Of a stretch of DNA of 42,612 nucleotides, positions 32,183 to 40,610 are shown piece after piece. The notes beneath the pieces were generated by a model that saw only the letters and a program-made list of their open reading frames with translations, did no database searches and was not told the DNA's origin. The stretch spans positions 1-42,612 of the forward strand of contig JAFXVN010000037.1 in NCBI GenBank assembly GCA_017524545.1. The letters run 5' to 3'. The DNA is from Bacteroidaceae bacterium (GTDB lineage Bacteria > Bacteroidota > Bacteroidia > Bacteroidales > Bacteroidaceae). The position numbers and the translations under genes are program-made. How positions within the stretch are numbered: the first letter of the stretch is position 1; each line of letters starts with the position of its first letter.

Positions 32183-32934
32183 AGGAAGAGCGTTACTTTT
32201 ATGACCCGCTGGTTAGTGGTGAATTGCCTCAGGAGGAAGCCCATCATGCCGTGAAGGTGCTTCGGATGCAAGTTGGCGACGAGATGTGGCTGATGGATGG
32301 CTGCGGTACATACTATCGCGCCACCATCACTGCTGCAACAGGACATCGCTGCCTTTATCGTATTGAGGAGACGCAGCCACAGGAACCTGCCTGGCAAGGG
32401 CATCTGCATCTGGCAATGGCACCTACGAAGCTAATGGATAGGGTAGAGTGGTTTGCAGAGAAGGCGACTGAGATAGGCTTCGATGAGTTGACCTTCCTCG
32501 ACTGCCAGTTCAGCGAGAGACGGGTGGTAAAGGAGGAACGCATAGATAAAATCCTTGTCTCGGCCATGAAGCAGAGCCACAAGGCATGGAAACCGACACT
32601 CAACAGGATGATGCGTTTCCGCGACTTCATCAAACAGGAGCGCGAAGGTGACAAGTTCATTTGCCACTGCCAGACCCTTTCTGACTCCCCCTTAAAGGGG
32701 GAGAATATAAAGTCTCCCTTTAAGGGAGATTTAGAGGGTCTTTTCCTCTTTGACATCCTTCGGCCAGGCGTACCGACCACTGTGCTTATAGGTCCGGAAG
32801 GTGATTTCAGTGTTGAGGAAGTGCACCTTGCCATGCAGAACGGCTATCGCGGTGTCAGCCTTGGCAAGAGCAGGTTGCGCACAGAGACAGCAGCCCTTGC
32901 CGCTGTCCACATGATGCAGCTGAAGAATATGTAG
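32179..32934 (+). CDS. rsmE: 16S rRNA m3U1498 methyltransferase RsmE
   Basis: 251 residues. The N-terminal PUA-like part has HHAVKVLRMQVGDEMWLMDG, then HLAMAPTKLMDRVEWFAEKATEIGFDEL and CSAMKQSHKAW-type motif (ILVSAMKQSHKAWKP), and the SPOUT knot IGPEGDFSVEEV and SLGKSRLRTETAAL. It methylates N3 of U1498 in 16S rRNA. Its start overlaps the permease stop. An in-frame composite palindrome at 32672-32740 adds about 20 residues (SDSPLKGENIKSPFKGDLEG) between the PUA part and the end of the SPOUT knot. It converges with the TonB receptor, with 7 nt between stops. Confidence 0.93.
   Translation: MKEERYFYDPLVSGELPQEEAHHAVKVLRMQVGDEMWLMDGCGTYYRATITAATGHRCLYRIEETQPQEPAWQGHLHLAMAPTKLMDRVEWFAEKATEIGFDELTFLDCQFSERRVVKEERIDKILVSAMKQSHKAWKPTLNRMMRFRDFIKQEREGDKFICHCQTLSDSPLKGENIKSPFKGDLEGLFLFDILRPGVPTTVLIGPEGDFSVEEVHLAMQNGYRGVSLGKSRLRTETAALAAVHMMQLKNM
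32672..32740. repeat. Composite double-hairpin element inside rsmE
   Basis: AGACCCTT at the left and AGAGGGTCT at the right form an outer inverted repeat. Between are two inner palindromes: CTCCCCCTTAAAGGGGGAG and TCTCCCTTTAAGGGAGA. The whole is in frame and codes for the SDSPLKGENIKSPFKGDLEG stretch. Confidence 0.85.
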
Positions 32935-32941
32935 TTGGGGG

Positions 32942-35359
32942 TTAGAGCTCAACCAAGACACGGCCGTTTATCATGCGTCCGGTCAGGTAGTTTGGCACAG
33001 CATACTGGTGGTTGCTGATGTCGGTTATCCAATAGTAGCTGCTGACGTTGTCGAGTCCGAAGATGTTGAAGCAATCGACGCCAAGCCAGATGTTACGCAG
33101 GAAATTGCAGCGGCGCATGTGGCGGTCTTCGTTGTTGATGAGGCGGTAGTTCATGCCGATGTCGAAGCGACGGTAGGCAGGTGCGCGGAAGGCATTGCGC
33201 TCCAATCCTGTGTGTGGCGGTCCGAATGGAAGTCCGCCGGCAAAGCTTGCCTTGAGGCTCATCTTCCAGCGGGTAGTGCCAGGGAAATAGTCGGTGAAGA
33301 AAAGGTTGATGTTGTAGCGTTGGTCGGTGGGCTGCGGAATTGTCTGTCCGTTCAGCTTCATGCTTGCTTTCATTACTCCGAAGCTTATCCATGAATCTGT
33401 TCCTGGCACGAACTCACCGTAGAGCTTGAAGTCGGCACCCACGACATAACCCGTTGCGCAGTTGTTGCCGTAATAGACAATCTTCAGGTTGTCCACGTTG
33501 TAGGGGTTGAGTTTCCATTGTGCCTTGTAATAGGCTTCGGTTGTGAATTTGAAGGGTCGGTTGGCTATTTTGAACTTATACTCCATGCCGGCAACGACTT
33601 GGAAGCTGCGCTGCGACTTGATGTTGCGGTTGAGCTGTACGGTGGTGTTGCCTGCTATGGTCACGGTGTCGCGCAATTCCTTGTAGAAGGGACGCTGGTT
33701 GTAGAGACCTGCGGCAAGGCGGAAGGTGAAGTTGTCGTTGCTTGACGGGACGAAACCCAGGCTGACACGCGGGCTGAAGAGCCATTCCTTGTTCCACCCC
33801 CAGTAGCTGAGTCTCATGCCGTAATTGAGGCTGAGAACGCCCATGTTGCTTTCTTTGCGGTATGTGTCTTGGGCGTATAGTTCAAGGTGGTTCCCGTTGA
33901 TGGTGTTCTTGGCACGCATGTTATAGATGATTTGGAGGTCTGTGCCAGTATGCGGCACGCTGTAGCCGCTGCTGTCGCGGTACTCCCATTCGTTGCTGTT
34001 CTCGCGCACCTTCTCGTGCTTCCAGCCCAAGCCAGCCTGCATCAGGTGGTGTCCCTTCTTCAGGTCGTAGTTGAGCTTTATTGTCTGGACGTTGCTGTAG
34101 AGGAAGTTGCGGGCGTGTTCCATGTAGGAACCCACGCCGAGCTGCTCGTCGCCGTTTGTCTCGTTGAGCCAGTATTGTCCTTGGATGTCGTATGTCTCTT
34201 TCTCCCGGTTGTTGAATGCCGATGCTGTGAGGCAGATGGAGCTTGACTCCCCAAGCCTGCGAGCTGCACGGATAGTGCCGAAGAGGGTCTGGAACTGGTC
34301 CTCTTCCTTTCCGTCGAAATAGACCTTGAAGCTCTTCACGTCGTCCATTGTGCCGAACTTCGTTTCGCGGTCTGTCGGCGTGAAATTGTAGTTGTTGCGA
34401 TTGATATAGACGATGGCATCGAAAGTCCAGTCCTTCGATGGTGCCCAGCGCAAGTAGGCTTGGTAGTCGAGGAAGTTTGGCTTGTACTCGCCTTTTGTCT
34501 CAAGGCTGCCGAGCAGGTATTGGTTGGTCTTGTATCGCAGTCCGTTGCTGAAAGAGAATTCCCCGCGCCCAGCTTTAGGGGAAGTGCCGTAGCCGACATA
34601 GACGTTTGCGCCGAGCAGACTGGCGGTCGCGGATGCTTCGAGCCGCTCGGGATGAGCGTATGTGATGTCGAGCACGCTGGACATTTTGTCACTGTACTTT
34701 GCCTCGAAGCCACCTGCGGAGAAGTTGATTTTCTCCACCATGTCGCTGTTGATGACGGAGAGGCCTTCCTGCTGCCCGCTGCTGACGAGCATGGGGCGAT
34801 AGATTTCCACACCGTTGATATAGACGCAGTTCTCGTCGAAAGAGCCGCCTCGGACGTTGTACTGGCTGCTGAGTTCGTTGTGCGAGCTGACACCCGCTTG
34901 TGTGGCGACAAGCTCTTCGACGGCATTGCCCGAGGTGCTTGGCATCCGTTTCAGGTCTTTCTTGTTGAGCTCCTGCATTGCGCCCATCTGCCGGCGCGTC
35001 TCTGCCACCGTCACCTCTGCCATCTCCTTGCCGCTTTCGCGCATCACGATGTTGAGCGTCAGGTTGCCTTTGGGCTTCTTGAGCACACGCTTTCGGGTCT
35101 CGTAGCCTATCATGCTATAAACGACGACGACGCTGTCTGCCGTCTGAAACGACAGCTTGTACTGCCCGTCAAGCGAAGCCGTCGTGCCGAAGGGCTGTCC
35201 CTCGATGCGCACCTGGCAAAGGGCAACAGGGTCTTGGCTCTCATCGACCACCTTGCCTTTCAGGTGCACTTTTGCCGTATCGGGCTGCTCTTGCTCTTGT
35301 GCAGATATGCTCGTTATGCCCCACAGAAGAGGCAAAAAGAATAAGAAGAAACGTTTCAT
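32942..35359 (-). CDS. TonB-dependent receptor with CarboxypepD-reg-like N-terminal domain
   Basis: 805 residues from the ATG at 35359, where a signal peptide (MKRFFLFFLPLLWGITSISAQ) begins; the open frame continues 600 nt upstream as antisense of the nitroreductase gene and is rejected. Residues about 30-115 are the carboxypeptidase-regulatory-like beta-sandwich (VHLKGKVVDESQDPVALCQV). The plug follows (ELVATQAGVSSHNELSSQYN and VRGGSFDENCVYINGVEIY), then a beta-barrel with many aromatic strands and an end MINGRVLVEL. No SusD partner is next to it, so it is a stand-alone receptor, shorter than SusC. It imports an unknown ligand across the outer membrane. Confidence 0.9.
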   Translation of the reverse strand: MKRFFLFFLPLLWGITSISAQEQEQPDTAKVHLKGKVVDESQDPVALCQVRIEGQPFGTTASLDGQYKLSFQTADSVVVVYSMIGYETRKRVLKKPKGNLTLNIVMRESGKEMAEVTVAETRRQMGAMQELNKKDLKRMPSTSGNAVEELVATQAGVSSHNELSSQYNVRGGSFDENCVYINGVEIYRPMLVSSGQQEGLSVINSDMVEKINFSAGGFEAKYSDKMSSVLDITYAHPERLEASATASLLGANVYVGYGTSPKAGRGEFSFSNGLRYKTNQYLLGSLETKGEYKPNFLDYQAYLRWAPSKDWTFDAIVYINRNNYNFTPTDRETKFGTMDDVKSFKVYFDGKEEDQFQTLFGTIRAARRLGESSSICLTASAFNNREKETYDIQGQYWLNETNGDEQLGVGSYMEHARNFLYSNVQTIKLNYDLKKGHHLMQAGLGWKHEKVRENSNEWEYRDSSGYSVPHTGTDLQIIYNMRAKNTINGNHLELYAQDTYRKESNMGVLSLNYGMRLSYWGWNKEWLFSPRVSLGFVPSSNDNFTFRLAAGLYNQRPFYKELRDTVTIAGNTTVQLNRNIKSQRSFQVVAGMEYKFKIANRPFKFTTEAYYKAQWKLNPYNVDNLKIVYYGNNCATGYVVGADFKLYGEFVPGTDSWISFGVMKASMKLNGQTIPQPTDQRYNINLFFTDYFPGTTRWKMSLKASFAGGLPFGPPHTGLERNAFRAPAYRRFDIGMNYRLINNEDRHMRRCNFLRNIWLGVDCFNIFGLDNVSSYYWITDISNHQYAVPNYLTGRMINGRVLVEL

Positions 35360-35415
35360 CTTATATAATAACGAAGAAAGTGGCGTTTTTTGTATATCAT
35401 CCCATAACTTTTTTG

Positions 35416-35423
35416 TACCTTTG
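35416..35423 (+). promoter_or_regulatory. Bacteroidetes-type -7 box (TACCTTTG)
   Basis: TACCTTTG, 24 nt before the nitroreductase start. The TonB receptor gene reads the other way from 35359. Confidence 0.6.
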
Positions 35424-35446
35424 TCCCCGAAACACATAAAAAAGAC

Positions 35447-35980
35447 ATGAAAGACTTTAGCGAATTGATAAAGACGAGGCGCAGTATGCGTCAGTTTACG
35501 GACGAGCTGTTGAGTGGCGACGACGTGAAGCTTCTGCTCCGTGCTGCTCTGATGGCACCCAGCAGCAAGGGGCTTCACAGCTATGAATTCATCGTGGTGG
35601 AGGACAAGGAGATGCTTGCTGCCCTGAGCCAGTGCAAGCAAATGGGCAGCGACTTCCTGGCGGGTGCTCCGCTGGCCGTCGTCGTGCTTGCCGACCCTGC
35701 TGTGAGCGATGTGTGGATTGAGGACGCTTCGGTGGCAGCGACGCATATCCTGCTTCAAGCCGAAGACCTTGGGCTGGGAGCCTGCTGGATACAGGTGCGC
35801 AACAGGCATACTGCCGATGGGCGTCCGGCAGAAGAGATTGTGAAGTCCCTGCTCGGCATTCCCGAAGAGCGGGGAGTCGTGTGCATCGTTGCCGTCGGCC
35901 ACAAGGGTATGGAGCGCAAGCCCCAGAATGAAGAGCGGCTGAAATGGGAACACATACATCTCGGGAAATTTACGATTTAA
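35447..35980 (+). CDS. Nitroreductase family protein
   Basis: 177 residues. The FMN-binding pattern is present: IKTRRSMRQFTDE near 7-20, AALMAPSSKGLHSYEFIVV near 32-50 and the later DASVAATHILLQAEDLGLGACWIQ. This small form (about 170-180) is common in Bacteroidales. It is a cytosolic NAD(P)H-dependent flavoprotein of unknown substrate. The last codons (KFTI stop) lie in the start of an ACGATTTAACGATTTACGATTT repeat, so the stop may have been set by the repeat. Confidence 0.88.
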   Translation: MKDFSELIKTRRSMRQFTDELLSGDDVKLLLRAALMAPSSKGLHSYEFIVVEDKEMLAALSQCKQMGSDFLAGAPLAVVVLADPAVSDVWIEDASVAATHILLQAEDLGLGACWIQVRNRHTADGRPAEEIVKSLLGIPEERGVVCIVAVGHKGMERKPQNEERLKWEHIHLGKFTI

Positions 35981-36139
35981 CGATTTACGATTTCTTTGAT
36001 TCTTTAGAACAAGGGCGCGATTGTAGTCGCGGAGTCCTATTTATGTACTATTTGACTATTGGGCTATTTGCAGAGCCTGTGAATAGGAAATCGTTAAATA
36101 AATAAATCGTAAATAGTAAATTGTAAAATAGTAAATAGC
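35973..36139. repeat. ACGATTTA and AAATCGTAAATAGT repeats in gap
   Basis: TTACGATTTAACGATTTACGATTT at 35970-35993, a GCGCGATTGTAGTCGCGG palindrome near 36015-36032, and AAATCGTTAAATAAATAAATCGTAAATAGTAAATTGTAAA near 36088-36127. No gene is seen. Confidence 0.65.
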
Positions 36140-36661
36140 TTGATGATTAACTACGACTTGACAAAGATAAAGGCTCTCGTCTTTGATGTGGACGGTGTCC
36201 TCAGTTCCGGGACAATCTCTGTAAGTGCCGATGGCGAACTGCTTCGCACAGCCAGCGTCAAGGATGGCTATGCTTTGCATCTTGCCATGAAGCTGGGCTA
36301 TCGTGTGGCCATCATCACAGGCGCCTTCGAGGAGTCCATTCTCCGGCGTTACAAGGACATAGGCATCGAGGACATCTATATGGGCAGTTCCCTTAAAACC
36401 ATTGACTTGCAGAAGCTGCTCGACAAATACAATCTGTCGGCAGACGAAGTGCTTTATATGGGCGATGACATTCCCGACTATGAAGTGATGCGTAGGGTAG
36501 GGGTTCCCTGCTGCCCTCGGGATGCAGCTCCGGAGATACGCGACATCTGTTCCTACATCAGTCATCGCGATGGCGGTTGCGGCTGTGTCCGCGATGTCAT
36601 AGAGCAAGTCCTGAAAGCACAAAACAAATGGATGGCAGATGAAAGAGCATTTATGTGGTGA
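36140..36661 (+). CDS. kdsC: HAD-family KdsC-type phosphatase
   Basis: 173 residues, near the usual length. The motif I reads ALVFDVDGVLSSGTI, motif II LVAIITGA-like (VAIITGAFEESILRR), and motif III-IV YMGDDIPDYEVMRRVGVPCCPRDA. It matches 3-deoxy-D-manno-octulosonate-8-phosphate phosphatase, which makes Kdo for lipopolysaccharide. It is followed by maf and a lipoprotein with overlaps. Confidence 0.88.
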   Translation: MMINYDLTKIKALVFDVDGVLSSGTISVSADGELLRTASVKDGYALHLAMKLGYRVAIITGAFEESILRRYKDIGIEDIYMGSSLKTIDLQKLLDKYNLSADEVLYMGDDIPDYEVMRRVGVPCCPRDAAPEIRDICSYISHRDGGCGCVRDVIEQVLKAQNKWMADERAFMW

Positions 36662-36674
36662 AACGACTAAAAAG

Positions 36675-37304
36675 ATGAAAATAGTTTTAGCAAGTAACTC
36701 CCCTCGGCGCAGGGAACTTCTCTCGGGACTTGGCTTCGAATATGAAGTCCGCGTGATGAAGGGTGTCGATGAGTCCTATCCCGACGGCCTTTCTATGGAG
36801 GAGATACCGCAATACATCAGCCGCAAGAAGGCTGCGGCATACACCCTTGGAGAAGACGAGCTGCTCATCACCGCCGACACCATTGTCTGGCTCGACGGAG
36901 AGGTTTTGGGAAAGCCCGCAGACGAGGAAGATGCGCGGCGGATGCTTCGCAAGCTCTCGGGCAGGACGCATCAGGTCGTGACAGGCGTGACGCTAAAGAT
37001 CCCTCTAAATCTCCCCTTAAAGGGGAGACTTGCGGAGCAGGACTCCCTCCCTTTAAGGGAGGGTCGGGGAGGGTCTTCCTTCTCTTTTTCCTCCGTCTCG
37101 CAAGTCACCTTTGCCCAGCTCACAGATGCGGAGATTGACCATTACGTCACGAAATACCGTCCTTTGGACAAGGCCGGAGCATACGGCATTCAGGAATGGA
37201 TAGGCTTCGTTGGTGTTACGTCCATCGTGGGTTCTTACTTCAATGTCATGGGGCTTCCCGTGCAACGACTCTATACAGAAATGAAAAAACTTAATCTTAT
37301 ATGA
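36675..37304 (+). CDS. maf: Maf-type nucleoside triphosphate pyrophosphatase
   Basis: 209 residues from the ATG at 36675; a more upstream start (36639) lies inside kdsC and is less likely. The motifs are ASNSPRRRELLSGLG near 6-20, ITADTIVWLDGEVLGKP near 68-84 and GAYGIQEWIGFVGVTSIVGSY near the end. Maf proteins hydrolyse dTTP, UTP or modified nucleotides. An in-frame composite palindrome (36998-37078) adds about 26 residues (IPLNLPLKGRLAEQDSLPLR etc.) after VVTGVTLK, lengthening it from the usual 190 or so. Its stop overlaps the next start (ATGA). Confidence 0.92.
   Translation: MKIVLASNSPRRRELLSGLGFEYEVRVMKGVDESYPDGLSMEEIPQYISRKKAAAYTLGEDELLITADTIVWLDGEVLGKPADEEDARRMLRKLSGRTHQVVTGVTLKIPLNLPLKGRLAEQDSLPLREGRGGSSFSFSSVSQVTFAQLTDAEIDHYVTKYRPLDKAGAYGIQEWIGFVGVTSIVGSYFNVMGLPVQRLYTEMKKLNLI
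36998..37078. repeat. Composite double-hairpin element inside maf
   Basis: GATCCCTCTAAAT then CTCCCCTTAAAGGGGAG, a spacer, CCCTCCCTTTAAGGGAGGG, and GGGGAGGGTCTTCC: the same arrangement as in rsmE (outer inverted repeat, two inner palindromes). The frame is kept. Confidence 0.85.
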
Positions 37305-37876
37305 AAAGCAAACACATTTTCCTTTGTCTTTTGATGGCAACTGGCCTCTTCTCCTGCTCAAGCGCAGATACGGAATCCTATTGCCCCACATGGCTTGGCT
37401 TCACCTATACGGTCAATGACGACCCGAATCCAGGCAATCCTCGCAATGTCGTCGTGCATCCTGGCGACGTCCTTCACATTACAGCCCATCAGAACAAGCG
37501 CGGTCATCTCATCAATGCCACGGACTACTCATGGACAGTCTATGCCAAAGCCGTACAAGATGTGGATGGCCAAGTCGTGCCAGACGAAATAGTGACGGAG
37601 GTGGAAGAATACAGACAGCATACCAACTACGACGGCTATGACAATGGCGCGGACGACCCTGTCGGACACTTGACTATACCAGAGACGATGAAGGAGGGCA
37701 GCTACTATGTCAAGTTCGTGGCTCGTTACGTCTATAGCGGCCAGGGCGTTACAATTGATTACGAAAATTTCACAAATGATTCCTACGGCGGCCACATCAT
37801 CCCCCAGAGCGGTCCCTCTGCCGGAGGTGCAGTAGGGGAGTTCAACTTCAAAGTGGTAAAAGTGGAATCGAATTGA
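37301..37876 (+). CDS. Hypothetical lipoprotein (191 aa)
   Basis: The signal MKSKHIFLCLLMATGLFSCS has a lipobox-like LFSC with Cys19. The rest is predicted beta-rich and hydrophilic, with HPGDVLHITAHQNKRGHLIN and HLTIPETMKEGSYYVKFVARYVY, like an immunoglobulin-type fold. I do not recognise the family. It is translationally coupled to maf (ATGA overlap), and its end faces the convergent MBL gene 13 nt away. Confidence 0.7.
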   Translation: MKSKHIFLCLLMATGLFSCSSADTESYCPTWLGFTYTVNDDPNPGNPRNVVVHPGDVLHITAHQNKRGHLINATDYSWTVYAKAVQDVDGQVVPDEIVTEVEEYRQHTNYDGYDNGADDPVGHLTIPETMKEGSYYVKFVARYVYSGQGVTIDYENFTNDSYGGHIIPQSGPSAGGAVGEFNFKVVKVESN

Positions 37877-37889
37877 AGCTTGGAGCAGT

Positions 37890-38651
37890 CTACATTTCGA
37901 GCACAAGGCCGTCGTAGGCGTAGTGGAAGCCCAGGGGGAGACGTTTTTCCTCGATGGCATGGAGGCCGGCTTGGTGGCTCATGTGGATGAGGTAGGTGGG
38001 AATGTTGCCGAGGCTTCGGCTGAAGGCTATGGCATGTTCCACGGTTTGATGCGTCTTGTGCGGTGTATGGCGCAAAGCTCCGATGATGAGCAGCTTAATG
38101 CCTTTTATTAAAGGTAAAGATGAATCGAACAGCTCGGTCATGTCTGTGAGGTATGCCACGTCGCCGATGCGATAGCCGAGGATGGGCAGTTCGCCGTGCA
38201 TGACGCGCAGGGCTGTGACTGCGACGGTGCCGAATTGTAGCCGGTCGCCTTCCTTCAATTCCTGCAAATCCAAGCGTGGAATGCCTGGATAGCTGTGGTT
38301 CACGAGGCAATAGGGCAGGCGCTGGCGCAGGTGACGGCAGGCGTAGTCGTCGGCATAGAGCGGCAGGTCGCGTTCGAAGGTGAAGGGACGAAGGTCGTCG
38401 ATGCCGCCCACGTGGTCGTAGTGTTCGTGGGTGATGAGCACAGCATCCAAAGGCTTGTCCATCCCAATGCGCAGCATCTGCTCTCGGAAGTCGGGGCCGC
38501 AGTCCAGAAGGAGCCGCGTGTCGCCCTCCTCAAAGAGTGCCGACGCACGCATACGGCGGTCGCGGGGGTCGTTGCTGGTGCAGACTTCGCATCTGCATCC
38601 TATCTGCGGCACCCCGATGCTTGTGCCTGTCCCAAGGAAAGTAATCTTCAT
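37890..38651 (-). CDS. MBL-fold metallohydrolase (PhnP-like)
   Basis: 253 residues. GTGTSIGVPQIGCRCEVC opens the protein, followed by LLDCGPDFREQML and the metal motif LITHEHYDHVGGIDDLRPF (HxHxDH). Later LTDMTELFD and HMSHQAGLH complete the metal ligands. This is the PhnP/RNase Z-like subgroup, often a cyclic phosphodiesterase. The Cys pair CRCEVC near the start is a subfamily feature. Its start is 40 nt from the murB stop, with AT-rich repeats between them. Confidence 0.85.
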   Translation of the reverse strand: MKITFLGTGTSIGVPQIGCRCEVCTSNDPRDRRMRASALFEEGDTRLLLDCGPDFREQMLRIGMDKPLDAVLITHEHYDHVGGIDDLRPFTFERDLPLYADDYACRHLRQRLPYCLVNHSYPGIPRLDLQELKEGDRLQFGTVAVTALRVMHGELPILGYRIGDVAYLTDMTELFDSSLPLIKGIKLLIIGALRHTPHKTHQTVEHAIAFSRSLGNIPTYLIHMSHQAGLHAIEEKRLPLGFHYAYDGLVLEM

Positions 38652-38733
38652 TTCACAATTTTACAATTTCACAATTTTACATTTTCACAATTTAATTGTC
38701 AGATTGTCCAATTGTCCAATTGTCAATTAGATT
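38650..38733. repeat. TTTCACAATTTTAC and AATTGTCC repeats
   Basis: TTTACAATTTCACAATTTTACATTTTCACAATTTAATTGTC and then AGATTGTCCAATTGTCCAATTGTCAATTAG. The second part codes for the last residues (DNWTIGQSDN) of MurB. Confidence 0.75.
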
Positions 38734-39726
38734 GACTTCCGGCGAGAGTTCTATGCCGAACTGTGTGGCGACATCTTTCCTGACGGCTTCGCAGAGCCTT
38801 TGGATGTCCTTGCCTGTTGCGCCGCCTTTGTTGACGAGCACCAACGCCTGGCGGTCGTGCACGGCGGCTTGTCCGAGGCTTCTGCCTTTCCAGCCTGCCT
38901 TCTCTATGAGCCACCCGGCGGCCAGCTTCGTCCATCCCTCGCCTGCGGGATAGTGCGGCATGTCCGGGTATTCGGACAGCAGCTGTTCGGCTTTTTCCCG
39001 TGCCACGACGGGGTTCTTGAAGAAGCTGCCGGCATTGCCTTGCACGGCAGGGTCTGGGAGCTTGGCGCGGCGAATGCCAATGATGATTTGGCGCAGCTGT
39101 TCTGCCGTCAGCGTGCTTTCGCTGAGTCCTGCCTGTTCGATGGCCTTCATGAGCCCGCCATATTGAAGCTTCGGCACGAAATGTCTGCTGAGGCGGAACG
39201 TCACGCGGGTGATGGCATATTTGCCCCACAGCTCTTCCTTGAAGATGCTTTGGCGGTAGCCATACTTGCATTCGGCGTACGTCCAGGTGTGCGTGGTGCC
39301 GTCCGTCAGTGAGATGCCCTGCACCTTGTCGATGACATCGCAAGCCTCCACGCCGTATGCCCCGATGTTCTGCACGGCAGCGGCTCCTATCTGTCCTGGA
39401 ATCAGAGAGAGGTTCTCCATGCCGTACCAGCCGCGACGGATGGCTTCGGCTATGAAGTCGTCGCATGTCTCGCCGGAACCCACCTCGACGAGCACGCTGT
39501 CCGCTGTCTCTTCCAAGAGCCGGATTCCCTTGATGCACGACTTTAACACTATGCCGCTGTAGTCGCTGAGGAACAGGAGATTACTGCCGCTGCCGATGTG
39601 CAGAAGGGGTAAACCCTTGTGCACACTATGGATGCGTGCCAAAGCCTCCCGGAGGGTTTGCTCCGAGTCGTAGGTGATGAGTTCGCGGCATTGTGCGTCA
39701 ATGCCAAAAGTGTTATCAATTTTCAT
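38692..39726 (-). CDS. murB: UDP-N-acetylenolpyruvoylglucosamine reductase MurB
   Basis: 344 residues from ATG 39726; the open frame goes on upstream as antisense or out-of-frame of DUF4348 and is rejected. The FAD-binding part has IGSGSNLLFLSDY, then ENLSLIPGQIGAAAVQNIGAYGVE and the second half RRAKLPDPAVQGNAGSFFKNPVV, with the catalytic Ser in the GSFFKNP segment. It reduces UDP-GlcNAc-enolpyruvate for peptidoglycan. The last residues (IDNWTIGQSDN) come from an AATTGTCC repeat, so the C-terminus is probably extended by it. The gene overlaps DUF4348 by 11 nt. Confidence 0.93.
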   Translation of the reverse strand: MKIDNTFGIDAQCRELITYDSEQTLREALARIHSVHKGLPLLHIGSGSNLLFLSDYSGIVLKSCIKGIRLLEETADSVLVEVGSGETCDDFIAEAIRRGWYGMENLSLIPGQIGAAAVQNIGAYGVEACDVIDKVQGISLTDGTTHTWTYAECKYGYRQSIFKEELWGKYAITRVTFRLSRHFVPKLQYGGLMKAIEQAGLSESTLTAEQLRQIIIGIRRAKLPDPAVQGNAGSFFKNPVVAREKAEQLLSEYPDMPHYPAGEGWTKLAAGWLIEKAGWKGRSLGQAAVHDRQALVLVNKGGATGKDIQRLCEAVRKDVATQFGIELSPEVNLIDNWTIGQSDN

Positions 39727-40576
39727 ACTTGGTGAGTCGCCAGTTTCCCCTCTCGCGGGTGAAGGTGAAGACCTCTTGCAGTCCGTTGGAGAGGCCGCTC
39801 TTGCGTAGCACGATTCTGTTTCCGCCGTAGCTCTGTCCCTTGCGGATGTTGGAGATGATGCCGCTCGGCACTTCGGGACAGAAGGTCTGCCACTGGTCGG
39901 CGTCGATGATGCCGTCGATGCATCCCTCCTCGTCCTCCGTGTCCTGAATGACGATGCGCAGGGGGTCTGCGATGGCTTGTGCCTGGAAGAGGCTGTCCGT
40001 GCAGAACCGGGCATAGAAGGTGAGGAAGTCGCAGAGGTCGTCGTCCTGGAATGTCGCCTCGAGGATGCCGTCCAGCTGCCAGCGCCCTTCCTCGCGCAGG
40101 AACTGGAAGTTGCGGATGGTGCCGTCGTTGAGGTTGATGCGCTGCAGGCTGACGATGGAGTCCTCCTCCAGCTCCTCGTCGTCCTCGGCCTGCATTTGCC
40201 GGACGTTGCCGTAGAGCGTCGTGAAGTATTCGCCGGAAAGGAAGCCGAACTCGAACTCGGCATCGAACTGCTCGAGCATTTCAGCCGGCCGCTCGGGATG
40301 TTCCAGTCGCAGAGGCTTTGCCGTGCGTTCGCGGCGCAGGGTGCGGCTGTGGAGGTAGGCAAAGAGGAAGTCGTTGAAGATGCCGTCCAGCTGCGGATTG
40401 CCTTCCTCCACGAGGAAAGGCTCTTCCTCAATCTCCTCCTGGAGGGGGATGCTGTCCAGGCTCTCCTCTTCTGTTTCGAGGGATGAGGTGGGGGAGGTGT
40501 CTGTCCCTTTCCCTCCGCAAGAAAGCATCGCAACGACCGCCACAACGAGCCAAATTGCCTTACATTTAATGCTCAT
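39716..40576 (-). CDS. DUF4348-like lipoprotein
   Basis: 286 residues with a lipoprotein signal (MSIKCKAIWLVVAVVAMLSC, Cys20). An acidic linker follows (about 25-50), then a domain with FNDFLFAYLHSRTLRRERT, INLNDGTIRNFQFLREEGRWQL and a second similar half ending VFTFTRERGNWRLTKYEN. The match to DUF4348 is by recall. Its function is unknown. Its promoter box lies at 40603-40610, and the gene precedes murB with overlap. Confidence 0.75.
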   Translation of the reverse strand: MSIKCKAIWLVVAVVAMLSCGGKGTDTSPTSSLETEEESLDSIPLQEEIEEEPFLVEEGNPQLDGIFNDFLFAYLHSRTLRRERTAKPLRLEHPERPAEMLEQFDAEFEFGFLSGEYFTTLYGNVRQMQAEDDEELEEDSIVSLQRINLNDGTIRNFQFLREEGRWQLDGILEATFQDDDLCDFLTFYARFCTDSLFQAQAIADPLRIVIQDTEDEEGCIDGIIDADQWQTFCPEVPSGIISNIRKGQSYGGNRIVLRKSGLSNGLQEVFTFTRERGNWRLTKYEN

Positions 40577-40602
40577 TCTGCATGTAATGACTTAAAATCG
40601 TG

Positions 40603-40610
40603 CAAAGGTA
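40603..40610 (-). promoter_or_regulatory. Bacteroidetes-type -7 box (TACCTTTG)
   Basis: On the minus strand TACCTTTG, 26 nt before the DUF4348 start. It is divergent with the pheS box at 40655-40662, with an AT-rich repeat between. Confidence 0.55.

Noticed and set aside
35360-35959. 600-nt upstream extension of the TonB receptor frame
   Set aside because: It is antisense to the nitroreductase gene; the signal peptide at 35359 fixes the real start.
39727-40545. Upstream extension of the MurB frame
   Set aside because: Ser/Arg-rich sequence out of frame with the DUF4348 gene; MurB homology begins at the ATG at 39726.
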